From: Streptomyces sp. DH12
GTDB lineage: Bacteria; Actinomycetota; Actinomycetes; Streptomycetales; Streptomycetaceae
Reading direction: 5' to 3'
DNA: 64,000 bases
NCBI RefSeq assembly: GCF_020873895.1
Contig: NZ_JAHWGT010000034.1
Location: 1 to 64,000, forward strand
Shown: positions 1 through 8,790 of the stretch, one piece after another
How positions within the stretch are numbered: position 1 is the stretch's first letter
Layout of the letters: each line of letters opens with the position of its first letter
Position numbers and translations under genes: made by a program
The notes under the pieces: model-generated
The model's input: the letters and a program-made list of their open reading frames with translations, nothing else
Told to the model about the DNA's origin: nothing
Databases searched by the model: none

Positions 1-121
1 CCACCACCCATCCCATCCCCACCACCCATCCCGTCCCGGCCACCCGGGCGGCGTCGCCCCACCCCGGCCGCTCCGGGCGCCTCCGGCCGAGCCGGGCGCC
101 CACCACCAGGAAGGACCTCGC
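1..121. other. Left edge of window, upstream of lasso B1 gene
   Basis: This stretch opens with a short direct repeat (CCACCACCCATCCC twice, 20 bp apart) and is very C-rich. No reading frame can be assigned: all three forward frames are open up to the B1 start, so the 3' end of an upstream lasso cyclase gene can neither be shown nor excluded. An AGGAAGG ribosome-binding site lies just before the ATG at 122. Confidence 0.4.
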
Positions 122-376
122 ATGGCACTGCGGTTCTCGGCGGACGTGTCCACCGCGGAGACGGACTACGGCACCGTCCTCCTGGACGAACGCGGCGGTG
201 AGTACTGGGAGCTGAACCCGAGCGCGACCCTGGTCGTCGGCGTCCTGATGGCGGGAGGCGACGAGGCCGCCGCCACCGCGGCGCTGGTCGACGAGTTCGA
301 CATCGACCCGGAGGGCGCGGCGCGGGACGTCGCGGCCCTCGTCGGGGAGCTGCGGGCCGCGGGGCTGGCCGCATGA
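122..376 (+). CDS. Lasso peptide B1 / PqqD-like recognition protein
   Basis: An 84-residue PqqD-fold protein, the stand-alone RiPP recognition element (B1) of actinobacterial lasso clusters. It would bind the leader of a precursor peptide and deliver it to the B2 peptidase. The order is typical of the family: an N-terminal beta segment, the GxxYWELNPSA motif around residues 25-36, then helices ending in a DVAALVGELRAAGL tail. The ATG follows an AGGAAGG ribosome-binding site, and the stop overlaps the next start (ATGA), so it is translationally coupled to B2. The precursor (A) and cyclase (C) genes are not in the window. Assignment rests on family pattern and on the B1-B2-ABC gene order. Confidence 0.85.
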   Translation: MALRFSADVSTAETDYGTVLLDERGGEYWELNPSATLVVGVLMAGGDEAAATAALVDEFDIDPEGAARDVAALVGELRAAGLAA

Positions 377-810
377 CCACGCCGTCCGCGATCGAACGGC
401 CCGAGGGCGTGCCGTTCGCCCGGCGGACCGCCGCCCGGCTGGTGCTGCTGCCGGCCCTCGCCCTCTCCCTCCTGCCGCCCCGCCGGATCCGCGCCGTCCT
501 CGGCCTGCTGCGGCGGGGCGCCGCGCCGGCGAGCGCGGCGCAGGCGGCCCGCGCCCGTGACGCGGTGTGCGCGGTGAGCCTGCGCTGCGCCGGTCCGAAG
601 GGCTGCCTGCCGCGGTCCCTCGGCGCGGCACTGCTGTGCCGGCTCGGCGGCACGTGGCCCACGTGGTGCACCGGTGTGCGCGTCGTCCCCCCGTTCACGG
701 CCCACGCGTGGGTCGAGGCGGAGGGGCGCCCCGTGGGCGAGGACGCGCCGGACGACTACTTCACCCGCCTGATGGCGATCGGGCCCGCACCCCGGCCGTC
801 CCGACCGTGA
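373..810 (+). CDS. Lasso peptide B2 peptidase (transglutaminase-like)
   Basis: A 145-residue leader peptidase of the lasso B2 family, a papain/transglutaminase-like cysteine protease that removes the leader peptide before ring closure. The likely triad is visible: Cys78 in the GCLPRSLG motif, His111 in AHAWVE, and Asp124 in the GED segment. The N-terminal hydrophobic stretch (LVLLPALALSLLPP) is common in B2 proteins. Length is normal for a split B2 that works with a separate B1. Its start overlaps the B1 stop, and its stop overlaps the GTG start of the exporter, so the three genes form a tight operon. The final product cannot be predicted without the precursor. Confidence 0.85.
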   Translation: MTTPSAIERPEGVPFARRTAARLVLLPALALSLLPPRRIRAVLGLLRRGAAPASAAQAARARDAVCAVSLRCAGPKGCLPRSLGAALLCRLGGTWPTWCTGVRVVPPFTAHAWVEAEGRPVGEDAPDDYFTRLMAIGPAPRPSRP

Positions 811-2699
811 GCGGCGCGCGGGGCCCCGACGGTGCCGCCGTGGGGACGGCGGCGGCCGCGCGGGCGACGTCCACATGGGCTTCGATCACCACCCTGTACC
901 GGCTCACGGGCGGGCACCGCCGGGCCATCGCCCTGGCGTCCGTCCTCAGCCTCGCGGCGGCGGCCCTCGGACTCACCCAGCCGCTGCTCGCCCGCGAGGC
1001 CGTCGATCTGGGCGCCGGGGGCCGGGCGGTGGGGCCGGTCCTGCTGCTCCTGGCCGCCGTGTTCACCGCCGAGGCGGCCACGGGCGCCGTCGGCCGGTAC
1101 CTCCTGGAGCGCACCGGCGAGGGGGTGGTCCGCCAGCTCCGCCACGGGCTGGTCGACCGGTTCCTGCGGCTGGAGATGCGCGAGTACCAGCGGCACCGCG
1201 CCGGCGACCTGACCTCCCGCGTGACCGCCGACACGACCGTGCTCCGCGAGGTGGTGTCGCAGGCGCTGGTCGACCTGGTCACGGGGGTGCTGGTGGCGGC
1301 CGGGGCCATCGTGCTGATGGCGTGGCTCGACCCGCTGCTGCTGCTCCTGGTCGCGTCCACGGTGGCGGTCGCGGCGGTGTTGGTGGCCTCGTTGCTCAGG
1401 GGGATCCGGGCGGCCTCGGCGCACATGCAGGACTCGGTCGGCGCGGTCGCGGCGGAACTGGACCGGGCGCTCGGGGCCCTGGCCATGGTGCGGGTGCACC
1501 GCGCCGAGCGGCGCGAGGGGGCCGCCATCGGGGCCCGCGTGGAGTCCGCGTACCGGTCCGGCGTGCGCACCGCCGGGCTCGCCGCCGTGATGAGCGTGGC
1601 CGTGGAGCTGGCCGTGCACGGCTCGTTCCTCCTCGTCCTGGTCGTCGGCGGGCTGCGGGTGGCCGGTCACGGCACCTCGCTCGGCGACCTGGTGGCGTTC
1701 CTGCTGTACGCCTCCTATCTGGCGCTGCCGCTGTCGTCGGTGTTCCGGGCGGTCGGCCTCATCCAGCGCGGGGCGGGTGCCCACGCGCGCGTGCGGCAGG
1801 CGCTCGACCTGCCGGCGGAGCCGCCGGAGCCGCCCGCCCCGGCCTCCGCCCTGCCCGCGGCCGCCCGTACCGGCGCCGCCGGCCCGGCCCGGCGGGCGGA
1901 CGCGGTCGCGCCGGCGGCGCCCGTACTGGCCCTGCACGACGTGCACTTCGCGTACACCCCCGGGCGGGCCGTCCTGCGCGGGGTGTCGTTGACGGTGCCG
2001 CCCCGGCGGCAGGTCGCCCTGGTCGGCAGCTCCGGAGCGGGCAAGAGCACCCTGTTCGCCCTGGTGGCGCGGTTCTACGAACCGGACGCGGGGGCCCTGT
2101 CGTTCGACGGCGTGCCCGCGACGGAGCTGGGCCGGGCCGACTGCCGCGCGCGGATCGCGATCGTCGACCAGAACACCCACGTGGTCCACGGGACCCTGTG
2201 GGACAACATCACCTACGGGGCCCCCGACGCCACCGAGGCGGAGGTCCGACGCGTCGTCGACCTCGCCCGGCTCGGATCCGTCGTCGAACGGCTCCCCGGC
2301 GGCCTGCGCGGAGCTGTCGGCGAGCGCGGCGCGACCCTGTCGGGGGGCGAGCGCCAGCGCGTCGCCCTGGCCCGGGCCCTGCTCACGCGCCCGTCCCTGC
2401 TCCTGCTCGACGAGCCGACCTCGCACCTGGACGCCGTGAACGAGGCGGCGCTCACCGGCGTGCTGCGGGACCTGGCCCGGGAGTGCGCCGTGCTGGTCAT
2501 CGCGCACCGGCTGTCGACCGTGCAGCACGCGGACCACATCGTCGTACTGGAGCGGGGGCGCGTCGTCGCCGGCGGGCCGCACGACCGCCTGCTCCTCGAA
2601 AGCCCCGCCTACCGCCGCCTCGCCGCGGCGCAGATGCTCCGCCCCGCGGCGACGGCGGGCGCGCCCCGACAGCACCTCCATCAACCAGGACAGAACTGA
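807..2699 (+). CDS. ABC exporter, fused permease-ATPase (lasso peptide export)
   Basis: A 630-residue half-transporter of the type I exporter (MsbA/McjD) class. An N-terminal membrane domain with six predicted helices (about residues 30-320) is followed by a proline/alanine-rich linker and an ATPase. The Walker A motif GSSGAGKST spans about 407-415, the LSGGE signature begins near 511, Walker B is LLLLDEP, and the H-loop is IAHRLS. The start chosen is the GTG that overlaps the B2 stop (GTGA); an upstream in-frame ATG would overlap B2 by 240 bp and is less likely. By position it should export the lasso peptide and give self-protection (the McjD role). The substrate is inferred from context only. 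Confidence 0.85.
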   Translation: MSGARGPDGAAVGTAAAARATSTWASITTLYRLTGGHRRAIALASVLSLAAAALGLTQPLLAREAVDLGAGGRAVGPVLLLLAAVFTAEAATGAVGRYLLERTGEGVVRQLRHGLVDRFLRLEMREYQRHRAGDLTSRVTADTTVLREVVSQALVDLVTGVLVAAGAIVLMAWLDPLLLLLVASTVAVAAVLVASLLRGIRAASAHMQDSVGAVAAELDRALGALAMVRVHRAERREGAAIGARVESAYRSGVRTAGLAAVMSVAVELAVHGSFLLVLVVGGLRVAGHGTSLGDLVAFLLYASYLALPLSSVFRAVGLIQRGAGAHARVRQALDLPAEPPEPPAPASALPAAARTGAAGPARRADAVAPAAPVLALHDVHFAYTPGRAVLRGVSLTVPPRRQVALVGSSGAGKSTLFALVARFYEPDAGALSFDGVPATELGRADCRARIAIVDQNTHVVHGTLWDNITYGAPDATEAEVRRVVDLARLGSVVERLPGGLRGAVGERGATLSGGERQRVALARALLTRPSLLLLDEPTSHLDAVNEAALTGVLRDLARECAVLVIAHRLSTVQHADHIVVLERGRVVAGGPHDRLLLESPAYRRLAAAQMLRPAATAGAPRQHLHQPGQN

Positions 2700-2829
2700 C
2701 CATTCCGGTACGAACGCAGGGGGCTTTCATCCCATTTGAGCCCGCCGACCGCTCAGGTGGGCACCGCTGGCAAGATCAAACGGTCATGGGGTTAGCATAT
2801 GAGCACCGCCTAGCTCGAAAGATGAACCT

Positions 2830-4275
2830 GTGACTGTCAATGAGGACTCGTTCACCAGCTGGAAGAACCGCGAGGAGATCGCGGAGTCGATGATCCCGAT
2901 CATCGGGAAGCTGCACAGGGAACAGGACGTCACCGTCCTGGTCCACAGCCGCTCCCTGGTGAACAAGTCGGTGGTCAGCATCCTCAAGACCCACCGGTTC
3001 GCCCGGCAGATCGCCGGTGAGGAGCTCTCGGTCACCGAGACGATGCCCTTCCTGCGGGCCCTCACCACGCTCGACCTCGGCCCGTCCCAGATCGACATCG
3101 GCATGCTCGCGGCGACCTACCGGACCGACGACCGCGGCCTGTCCGTCGAGGAGTTCACCGCCGAGGCCGTCGCCGGCGCCACCGGCGCCAACAAGATCGA
3201 GCGCAGCGAGCCCCGCGACGTGGTCCTCTACGGCTTCGGCCGCATCGGCCGCCTCGTCGCGCGCCTCCTCATCGAGAAGGCCGGCTCCGGCAACGGCCTG
3301 CGCCTGCGCGCCATCGTGGTCCGCCGGGGCGGCGAGCAGGACATCGTCAAGCGCGCCTCGCTGCTGCGGCGCGACTCGATCCACGGCCAGTTCCAGGGCA
3401 CGATCACCGTCGACGAGGCGAACAGCACGATCGTCGCCAACGGCAACGCCATCAAGGTGATCTACGCGGGCGACCCGTCGGAGATCGACTACACGGCGTA
3501 CGGCATCAAGAACGCCATCCTCATCGACAACACCGGCAAGTGGCGCGACCGCGAGGGCCTGTCGAAGCACCTGCGCCCCGGCGTCGACAAGGTCGTCCTG
3601 ACCGCCCCGGGCAAGGGCGACGTCCCCAACATCGTCCACGGCGTCAACCACGACACCATCAAGCCGGACGACCAGGTCATCTCCTGCGCCTCCTGCACCA
3701 CGAACGCGATCGTCCCGCCGCTCAAGGCGATGGCGGACGAGTACGGCGTCCTGCGCGGCCACGTGGAGACCGTCCACTCGTTCACCAACGACCAGAACCT
3801 GCTGGACAACTACCACAAGGCCGACCGCCGGGGCCGCTCCGCGCCGCTCAACATGGTCATCACCGAGACCGGCGCCGCCTCCGCCGTCGCCAAGGCGCTG
3901 CCCGAGCTGAAGGCGCCGATCACCGGCAGCTCGATCCGCGTTCCGGTGCCGGACGTCTCGATCGCGATCCTCAGCCTCCGGCTGGGCCGCGAGACGACCC
4001 GCGAGGAGGTCCTCGACTACCTCCGCAACGTCTCGCTGACGTCGCCGCTGAAGCGTCAGATCGACTTCATCACCGCCCCCGACGCGGTGTCGAGCGACTT
4101 CATCGGCTCGCGCCACGCCTCGATCGTCGACGCCGGCGCGACCAAGGTCGACGGCGACAACGCGATCCTCTACCTGTGGTACGACAACGAGTTCGGCTAC
4201 TCGTGCCAGGTCATCCGTGTCGTGCAGCACGTCTCCGGGGTGGAGTACCCGACGTACCCGGCGCCCGCCGTCTGA
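2830..4275 (+). CDS. gap: Glyceraldehyde-3-phosphate dehydrogenase (long form)
   Basis: A 481-residue NAD(P)-dependent glyceraldehyde-3-phosphate dehydrogenase of glycolysis/gluconeogenesis. The NAD-binding motif YGFGRIGR begins near residue 134, and the active-site cysteine is Cys289 in SCASCTTNAIV. The C-terminal catalytic domain ends with the typical WYDNEFGYSCQV segment. It is about 145 residues longer than the standard 335-residue enzyme; the extra N-terminal domain is characteristic of a second GAPDH class found in streptomycetes. The GTG start has no strong ribosome-binding site. It lies 130 bp after the exporter, outside the lasso operon. Whether it runs glycolytically or gluconeogenically cannot be told from sequence. 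Confidence 0.93.
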   Translation: MTVNEDSFTSWKNREEIAESMIPIIGKLHREQDVTVLVHSRSLVNKSVVSILKTHRFARQIAGEELSVTETMPFLRALTTLDLGPSQIDIGMLAATYRTDDRGLSVEEFTAEAVAGATGANKIERSEPRDVVLYGFGRIGRLVARLLIEKAGSGNGLRLRAIVVRRGGEQDIVKRASLLRRDSIHGQFQGTITVDEANSTIVANGNAIKVIYAGDPSEIDYTAYGIKNAILIDNTGKWRDREGLSKHLRPGVDKVVLTAPGKGDVPNIVHGVNHDTIKPDDQVISCASCTTNAIVPPLKAMADEYGVLRGHVETVHSFTNDQNLLDNYHKADRRGRSAPLNMVITETGAASAVAKALPELKAPITGSSIRVPVPDVSIAILSLRLGRETTREEVLDYLRNVSLTSPLKRQIDFITAPDAVSSDFIGSRHASIVDAGATKVDGDNAILYLWYDNEFGYSCQVIRVVQHVSGVEYPTYPAPAV

Positions 4276-4402
4276 TCCGACGTCACCTCCCGGCCCGCGT
4301 CGCGGCGGCCGGGGCGGCGCGGCGGGCGGTGCCCGGTCCCATCGGGCTCCCCCGCTCCCCCGCCCCGCCCGCCCGGCGCGGGCCGCGTGCGCTGCCCTCG
4401 CG

Positions 4403-5143
4403 TCAGGCGGTGGGTGTCGTCGCGGCGCCCTCCCACGGCGGGGGTGTGCGGCCGTCCGTCCAGGCGGCGAGTGCCTCCCCGTCGACGCAGACGATGCCGA
4501 TCGCCGCGGCGTACTCGGCGGCCGGCGCGGTGAAGGTGCTGGTCGTCACGACGACCGCCACCTCCGCCTCGTGGACCGCGAAGCAGGTGCCGCCGAAGCG
4601 CTGGAGGTCCTGCGACCCGACGGGGTTGTCGGCGGCGTACTGCTTGCACTGGACGACCAGCCGGCGTCCGTCGGGTGCCGTCGCCACGACGTCCGCGCCG
4701 AGGTCCCCGGGGCCGCCCGACACCTCGGTGCGCGTGCAGCCGTCCCGTACGCACAGCGCGGCCACCGTGTGCTCGAAGCCGTACGGATCGACGTCCTCGT
4801 GGTCGACGCTGTCGCCGTCGAGCCGCGGCACCGGTGGGGCCTGCGCGGCGCCGCCGGCCGGGAGCACCGCCGTCACCTCGTCCGGGGCCGCGGCCTGCGC
4901 CGGGACGGGTGCCCGCGGCACCCGGCCGGGGGTGCGGCGGGCGGCGCCCCGGCCCGCCACGACGGCCGCGAGGACCACCGTGACGAGCAGCAGGCCCGGG
5001 CCGAACACCCCGTCCGGCGGCGCCCACGCGGTGCGCACCCACACGGCCAGCCCGCCCACGGCGACCCCGACCAGCCCCACGGCGAGCACCACGTCCCGCC
5101 AGCCGGCGCGCGGCCTCCTCGTCGTCCTCTGCGGTACGGTCAC
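4403..5143 (-). CDS. Membrane-anchored Mrr-type restriction endonuclease domain protein
   Basis: A 246-residue protein with two N-terminal membrane helices (about residues 17-36 and 48-65), a Pro/Ala-rich linker and a C-terminal Mrr_cat (PD-(D/E)xK) nuclease domain at about 120-235. Visible nuclease residues are Asp151 in LGADVV and Gln165-Lys167 in VVQCKQY; the helix before them contains FEHTVAAL. A GTG 21 bp upstream is possible, but the GTG at 5143 has a GGGAGGGGG ribosome-binding site 6-8 bp away and was preferred. No methylase or other restriction component is nearby. Mrr relatives cut modified DNA; the target and physiological role here are unknown. Confidence 0.75.
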   Translation of the reverse strand: MTVPQRTTRRPRAGWRDVVLAVGLVGVAVGGLAVWVRTAWAPPDGVFGPGLLLVTVVLAAVVAGRGAARRTPGRVPRAPVPAQAAAPDEVTAVLPAGGAAQAPPVPRLDGDSVDHEDVDPYGFEHTVAALCVRDGCTRTEVSGGPGDLGADVVATAPDGRRLVVQCKQYAADNPVGSQDLQRFGGTCFAVHEAEVAVVVTTSTFTAPAAEYAAAIGIVCVDGEALAAWTDGRTPPPWEGAATTPTA

Positions 5144-5524
5144 CCGGCACCCCCTCCCTGACACCCCGTCTGGCCCCGCAGCCCGCCGCCAAACCCCCTT
5201 GGGCCAGGCCGAAGGCGGCTCCGGGCGGCGCCCGGCCCGGCGGCGACGAGCACGCGGGCGCGAGGGAACGGGCGGGCCCGCGGCCGGTTCGCGCCTTCTT
5301 CCGCGGGGTGTCGCACGAGGGGGCCCGGGTGGGCGTGCGGGGCCGTGCCGGGGCGACGGGCGGGGGCCGGAAGCCGTCAGAAGCGCCGGCCCCGAGGGCC
5401 GGCCGCACGGCCGGGGCGCCGAGGGGCTGGTCGTCCGGGCGGTGCGCGAGCGCCGACGGACCGGTGGGGCGCACGGTTTCGGCCATGCGCCCTTTCGTCC
5501 CCCTCGTCGCGAATCGTAGGATCA
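5144..5524. other. Non-coding GC-rich region upstream of riboswitch
   Basis: About 380 bp between the divergent Mrr-type gene and the cobalamin riboswitch. Short GC-rich inverted repeats occur, for example CCGGCCC...GGGCCGG around 5391-5407, but there is no convincing reading frame or promoter. Open frames here are of the non-stop type expected at this GC content. Confidence 0.4.
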
Positions 5525-5685
5525 CCTGGTCATCACCGCGACGGGAGACAGGAAGCCGGTGCGATTCCGGCACGGTCCCGCCACTGTGACCGGGGAGTGG
5601 ACCCCACCGGTAGGCCACTGCGTACGCGCGGGAAGGCCGGGGGAACGTCGATCCGGGAGTCAGGACACTGGCCTGTCGCGGGCCC
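5525..5685 (+). ncRNA. Cobalamin (AdoCbl) riboswitch
   Basis: A cobalamin riboswitch lies in the 5' leader of the BtuF-like gene. The conserved core blocks occur in order: CGGGA...AGGAAGCCGGTG, an ATTCCGGCACGGTCCCGCCACTG block with GCCACTG at 5580-5586, a variable peripheral arm, then GATCCGGGAGTCAGGACACTGGCC, which contains the B12 box. The ribosome-binding site AGGAGG lies about 25 bp beyond the aptamer, and a short GC hairpin (GCGGACTCCGC) sits against it, so repression at translation initiation is plausible. The downstream importer is therefore expected to be repressed when cobalamin is plentiful. Confidence 0.92.
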
Positions 5686-5720
5686 GATCCGAGGAGCGCG
5701 GACTCCGCAGGAGGCTTCAC

Positions 5721-6767
5721 GTGTACGACGGCTCGTCCCGTCCCCCCTTCCCCACCCCTGCCAGGGCGCGCAGGCGCGCCCTGGGTGCGGCGGCCCTGGC
5801 CGCCGTCCTCTCCGTGACCCTGCTGTCGGGCTGCGGCGCCTCCCGCGGCGGGGACGACCGCCCGTCCGCGGCGGCGGCCCGCCCCGCGAAGGGGTTCCCC
5901 GTCACCGTCGACAACTGCGGCACGCGCACCACGTACGACAGGCCGCCCGAGCGGGTGGTCACCATCCACCAGCACCCGGCGGAACTGCTGCTGGCCCTCG
6001 GCCTGAAGGACCGGATGGTGGGGACCGCCTTCCCCGACTCGGCGGTCCTCCCCGAGTACCGGAAGGACTTCGCGGCCGTCCCGCAGCTGGCGGAGAAGGA
6101 GCCGTCGTTCGAGACGGTCCTCGACGCCGAACCGGACTTCGTCTACGGCGGCTACGCCAGCGCGTTCGACGACAAGGAGGGCCGCTCCCGGGCCGCTTTC
6201 CGCGACGCCGGGATCGACACGTACCTGAACCGCGAGTACTGCGGCGGCAAGAGCGTGTCCATGCGGGACACCTACGAGGAGATCCGTACCGTCGGCTCGA
6301 TCTTCGGCGTGCCGGAGCGGGCCGAGGCGCTCGTCGCCGACCTCCGCGCGCGCGTCGACGAGGCGGCCCGGGCCGTGAAGGGCGCCCCGCAAGTGCCGGT
6401 GTTCGTCTACGACAGCGGCGACAAGGCGGCGTTCACGGCCGGCGGCAAGGGCCTCGGCACGGAGATCATCCGGCTGGCCGGCGGGCGGAACGTCTTCGCC
6501 GACCTGGACGAGGTCTTCGGCGACGTGTCGTGGGAGCAGGTCGTCGCGCGCAAGCCCGAGGTCATCGCGATCTACGACTACGCGGGCGCGGGCGGCGTCG
6601 AGCAGAAGAAGCGGTTCCTGCTGGCGCAGCCGGCGCTCGCCGACGTCCCCGCGATCAGGAACAAGCGGTTCGTGGTGCTGCCGCTGACGGCGACGCTCGT
6701 CGGCGTCCGCCCGCCGCACGCGGTCGGGGACCTGGCCAGGGCCCTGCACCCCGAGCGGTTCCGGTGA
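5721..6767 (+). CDS. ABC importer substrate-binding lipoprotein (BtuF-like, corrinoid or F420-0 type)
   Basis: A 348-residue solute-binding lipoprotein with a class III (helical backbone) fold as in BtuF/FecB. The signal peptide ends in the lipobox LLSGC with acceptor Cys38. The mature part begins FPVTVDNCGTRTTYDRPPERVV, followed by the LLALGL and AEPDFVYGGYASAF segments, typical of actinobacterial proteins named for proposed F420-0 uptake. The GTG start has an AGGAGG ribosome-binding site 7 bp upstream. The cobalamin riboswitch in its leader argues for a corrinoid substrate (cobalamin or cobinamide). The stop overlaps the permease start (GTGA), so the importer is one operon. Substrate identity is inferred from the riboswitch rather than from binding residues. 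Confidence 0.85.
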   Translation: MYDGSSRPPFPTPARARRRALGAAALAAVLSVTLLSGCGASRGGDDRPSAAAARPAKGFPVTVDNCGTRTTYDRPPERVVTIHQHPAELLLALGLKDRMVGTAFPDSAVLPEYRKDFAAVPQLAEKEPSFETVLDAEPDFVYGGYASAFDDKEGRSRAAFRDAGIDTYLNREYCGGKSVSMRDTYEEIRTVGSIFGVPERAEALVADLRARVDEAARAVKGAPQVPVFVYDSGDKAAFTAGGKGLGTEIIRLAGGRNVFADLDEVFGDVSWEQVVARKPEVIAIYDYAGAGGVEQKKRFLLAQPALADVPAIRNKRFVVLPLTATLVGVRPPHAVGDLARALHPERFR

Positions 6768-7885
6768 CGGCCACCGCCCGGAAGGCCCCCGCCGCACCGG
6801 CGGCCCCCGTCACCGGGGGCCGGGCGGTCGGCGGCGGGCCCCGCCGTACGCGCTTCGCGCTGACGCTCGCGGTCCTCGGCGGCCTGCTGGTGCTCTCCGC
6901 GACGGCGGGCATGGCCATCGGTTCGGTGCACGTACCCCCGGGCGAGGTGTGGGGCATCGTGACGCACGCGCTGGGCGCGGACTGGTCCGAGCCGACGTGG
7001 TCGCGGGCGCGCGAGACGATCGTCCTCGACGTACGGGCGCCGCGGGTGCTGCTCGGCGTGGTCACGGGCGCGGGCCTGGCGGTGGTCGGCACCGCCCTGC
7101 AGGCGCTCGTGCGCAACCCTCTCGCCGAGCCCTACCTGCTGGGCGTGTCGTCGGGGGCGGCGCTCGGCGCCGTCTGCGTCATCGTCCTCGGCTTCGGGGC
7201 GCTCGGGGCGCTGTCCCTGTCGGCCGCCGCCTTCGCCGGTGCCCTGCTCAGCCTGCTCGTCGTGTACGTCACCGCCCGCGCGGGCGGCCGGATCACCTCC
7301 GTACGGCTGGTGCTGTCCGGGGTGGCCGTCGCGGCGGTCCTCACGGCGGTCACGGACCTGCTGCTGCTCACCTCCGGCTCCGGCAACGAGGCCCGCGCGG
7401 TCCTCGCGTGGACGCTCGGCGGCCTGGGCGGCGTCCGGTGGGGCGCCCTGTGGCTGCCCGCCGCGGCGCTGCTGGTGGGGATCGGCGTGCTGCTGGTGCA
7501 GGCCCGGTCGCTGAACCTGCTGCTGTCGGGCGAGGAGGCCGCCGCGACGATGGGCCTCGACGTGGCCCGGTTCCGAGCCCGGATGTTCGTGCTGCTCTCC
7601 CTGGTGACGGGGGTCATGGTGGCGGCGACCGGACCGATCGGCTTCGTCGGGCTGATGCTGCCGCACATGGTGCGGGTCCTCGTCGGCGGCGACCACCGCC
7701 GGGTCCTGCCGACGGCCGCCCTGGCCGGTGCGGTCTTCCTCGTCTGGGCCGACATCGCGGCGCGGACCGTGGCCGCGCCGATGGAGATCCCCGTCGGCGT
7801 GCTGACGGCCCTGTGCGGCGGGCCGTTCTTCCTGTGGCTGATGCGCCGCGACGCCCGGCGCGCCACCGACCGAGGAGCGGCATGA
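6764..7885 (+). CDS. ABC importer permease (BtuC/FecCD family)
   Basis: A 373-residue inner-membrane permease of the BtuC/FhuB/FecCD family with about ten helices. It starts with a low-complexity cytosolic segment and then a helix (LAVLGGLLVLSATAGMAIG). Family landmarks are RAPRVLLGVVTGAGLAVVGT, the RNPLAEPYLLGVSSGA loop and GFVGLMLPHMVRVLVGGDHR near the C-terminus, which is the coupling region for the ATPase. The GTG start overlaps the binding-protein stop, and the stop overlaps the ATPase start (ATGA). With its neighbours it forms the membrane pore of a riboswitch-controlled corrinoid-type importer. Confidence 0.9.
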   Translation: MTATARKAPAAPAAPVTGGRAVGGGPRRTRFALTLAVLGGLLVLSATAGMAIGSVHVPPGEVWGIVTHALGADWSEPTWSRARETIVLDVRAPRVLLGVVTGAGLAVVGTALQALVRNPLAEPYLLGVSSGAALGAVCVIVLGFGALGALSLSAAAFAGALLSLLVVYVTARAGGRITSVRLVLSGVAVAAVLTAVTDLLLLTSGSGNEARAVLAWTLGGLGGVRWGALWLPAAALLVGIGVLLVQARSLNLLLSGEEAAATMGLDVARFRARMFVLLSLVTGVMVAATGPIGFVGLMLPHMVRVLVGGDHRRVLPTAALAGAVFLVWADIAARTVAAPMEIPVGVLTALCGGPFFLWLMRRDARRATDRGAA

Positions 7886-8688
7886 ACGCGACCGAACTCG
7901 CCGTCGAGGGCGTCACGCTCACCGCCGGCGCGCACCGGCTCGTGCGGGACGTCTCCCTCACGGCCCGCCCCGGCGAGGTGGTCGGGCTGGTCGGGCCCAA
8001 CGGCAGCGGCAAGTCGAGCCTGCTGCGGGCCGTCTACCGGGTCCTGCGCCCCGACACGGGGCTGGTCCGCGTGGACGGCGCGGACGCCTGGCGCCTGCCG
8101 CCCCGGAGCCTCGCCCGTACGCTCGCGGCCGTCGTCCAGCAGTCCGCCGCGGACTTCGACCTGTCCGTGCGGGACGTCGTCGCGATGGGGCGGACCCCGC
8201 ACAAGCGGCTGCTCGACGGCGACGACGCCGAGGACGTCCGGCTGGTCGAGACGGCGCTCGCGGCCGTGGACGCCGCGGCCCTCGCCGACCGTCCCTTCGA
8301 CCGGCTGTCGGGCGGTGAGCGCCAACGGGTGCTCATCGCACGGGCCCTGGCCCAGCAACCGACCCTGCTGGTCCTCGACGAACCCACCAACCACCTCGAC
8401 GTGCGGCACCAGTTGGACGTGCTCGGCCTGCTCAGACGGCTGCCGGCGACCGCCCTGGTGGCCCTGCACGACCTGAACCTCGCCGCGTACTACTGCGACC
8501 GCCTGTACGTGCTGCGCGACGGCGAGGTCACCGCCGCCGGGCCACCGGTCGAGGTGCTCACCCCGCGCCTGCTGGCCGACGTGTACGGCGTGCGCGCGGA
8601 GGTCGACGTCCACCCGCGCACGGGGGCGCCGCACGTGACCTTCCTCCCCGACGCGCCGGCCCCGGCGCGGGAGCACACCGGCTCGTGA
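7882..8688 (+). CDS. ABC importer ATP-binding protein (BtuD/FepC-like)
   Basis: A 268-residue ATPase that powers the preceding permease. Walker A is GPNGSGKSS (about 36-44), the Q-loop is AVVQQ, the signature LSGGERQRV lies near residue 143, Walker B is LLVLDEPTNHLD, and the switch histidine is in ALHDLNLAAYYCD. These features match the FepC/FecE/BtuD subgroup. Its ATG overlaps the permease stop. No further gene is tightly linked downstream: the next start is about 100 bp away and belongs to CorA. Confidence 0.9.
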   Translation: MNATELAVEGVTLTAGAHRLVRDVSLTARPGEVVGLVGPNGSGKSSLLRAVYRVLRPDTGLVRVDGADAWRLPPRSLARTLAAVVQQSAADFDLSVRDVVAMGRTPHKRLLDGDDAEDVRLVETALAAVDAAALADRPFDRLSGGERQRVLIARALAQQPTLLVLDEPTNHLDVRHQLDVLGLLRRLPATALVALHDLNLAAYYCDRLYVLRDGEVTAAGPPVEVLTPRLLADVYGVRAEVDVHPRTGAPHVTFLPDAPAPAREHTGS

Positions 8689-8790
8689 GGCCCGGCGCCG
8701 GGAGCGAGGCGTACGGGCGGAAGGCGCGCGGGCGGGCCGCGTACGGGCGGGTGGTGGCACACTGTGCGGGTCCCGGCGAAGGAGGTCCGC

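Noticed and set aside
5308-5589. A 93-codon plus-strand frame upstream of the importer
   Set aside because: It runs into the conserved core of the cobalamin riboswitch and has no family features.
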